Below, piece after piece: positions 59,714-59,982 of a DNA stretch of 59,982 bases (position 1 is the stretch's first letter; every line of letters begins with the position of its first letter). The translations under genes were made by a program, and so were the position numbers. Source of the DNA: an uncultured Bacteroidaceae bacterium (GTDB lineage Bacteria > Bacteroidota > Bacteroidia > Bacteroidales > Bacteroidaceae); the NCBI GenBank assembly GCA_905235525.1, contig CAJOLW010000027.1:1-59982 (forward strand), in the 5' to 3' direction. The notes under the pieces are model-generated. The model saw only the letters and a program-made list of their open reading frames with translations, made no database searches and was not told the DNA's origin.

Positions 59714-59744
59714 TTTGTTGCCAAATCATTTTTGATTACTTTTG
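59714..59744 (+). promoter_or_regulatory. Strong plus-strand promoter for a gene to the right of the window
   Basis: TTTG (59714-59717), 19 bases, TACTTTTG (59737-59744): a perfect consensus. The remaining 238 bases hold no convincing start, only an open frame with no protein-like features, so the gene it drives is probably off the right edge, after a long leader. Confidence 0.75.
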
Positions 59745-59982
59745 CAACAGATTATTACCACTCAATCTGCTCAATCGTTCCACTGGAACTTGTCTTTTTC
59801 ATTCCAGCGACGCGCATTTCTGTGTGATATTGGAAAAAAAGTGGAGAAATGTTTGGAAATATTGCAGGGAATTGCTTATCTTCGCCAACGAATAAAAGCA
59901 CGAGCGACAAGAAATGCACCGATTTTCATGCTTGTGTGGAGTTCAACTTTAACATCTAACGGCGTACCAAAACCTGAATGAT

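Noticed and set aside
59742-59981. Open plus-strand frame at the right edge as a gene
   Set aside because: It starts inside the -7 region of the promoter at 59737-59744, and its product has no protein-like features; it is more likely leader sequence.

Overview
The window looks like a Bacteroidales chromosome, most likely Prevotella or a close relative. The evidence is the promoter type (a -7 box TAnnTTTG about 19-20 bases from a -33 TTTG, seen cleanly at several places), the weak ribosome binding sites, and family content typical of the phylum: DUF4293, a Bacteroidetes-type omega subunit, BamD, a type IX secretion plug protein, bifunctional HisB, and GH3 plus GH31 enzymes. The genus is inference.

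Positions 1 to about 22,490 are the right part of a tailed-phage prophage, nearly all on the minus strand. Read in the direction of transcription it has a divergent repressor (22022-22339, plus strand), a short early operon, a 1325-residue primase-helicase, a non-coding stretch with iteron-like repeats and a tRNA-like element, a late operon starting from a clean promoter at 16232-16263 (S49 head protease, major capsid protein, a probable virion protein, a repeat protein with a likely -1 frameshift site, a ParB-methyltransferase fusion, small and large terminase), the portal and connector-type genes, and a lysis cassette (holin, glucosaminidase, candidate u-spanin) closed by a terminator at 101-142. 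Tail genes and an intact integrase are not in the window and presumably lie to the left.

Positions 22,475 to 28,607 are the scarred junction of stacked integrations. Short copies of what looks like the 3' end of the tmRNA gene (CCTCCATCTCCAC) lie at 22475, 22539, 22629 and 28559 on the plus strand, and one copy is inverted at 22588. Between them is a degraded island: a gene cut off at an att copy, a PPC-domain gene, two tandem lipoprotein carboxylesterases, and an amidohydrolase start fused tail-to-tail with an integrase start. The 5' part of the tmRNA gene is not visible here.

Positions 28,609 to 59,982 are ordinary chromosome. In order: a CPA2 antiporter with a sodium:alanine symporter; a SPOR lipoprotein; a three-gene envelope operon (YtxH, holin-X type, small protein); recR, a membrane protein and a GT2 glycosyltransferase; hisG-hisD-hisC-hisB; five tRNA genes (three identical Gly-GCC, Leu-GAG, Leu-CAG); DUF4293-rpoZ-bamD; uvrB convergent with and overlapping queH; an outer-membrane beta-barrel candidate; a BASS-type transporter; a YgiQ radical SAM protein; an amidase-like exported protein with the T9SS plug protein; and a GH3/GH31 pair that suggests xyloglucan or related glucan breakdown.

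Several genes are broken by one base, mostly at short homopolymers (holin, head protease, amidohydrolase signal peptide, T9SS plug signal peptide, integrase). This could be real decay in the mobile part, but a conserved chromosomal gene is also hit, so assembly indels are a serious alternative. It also bears on the frameshift site at 10745-10754.
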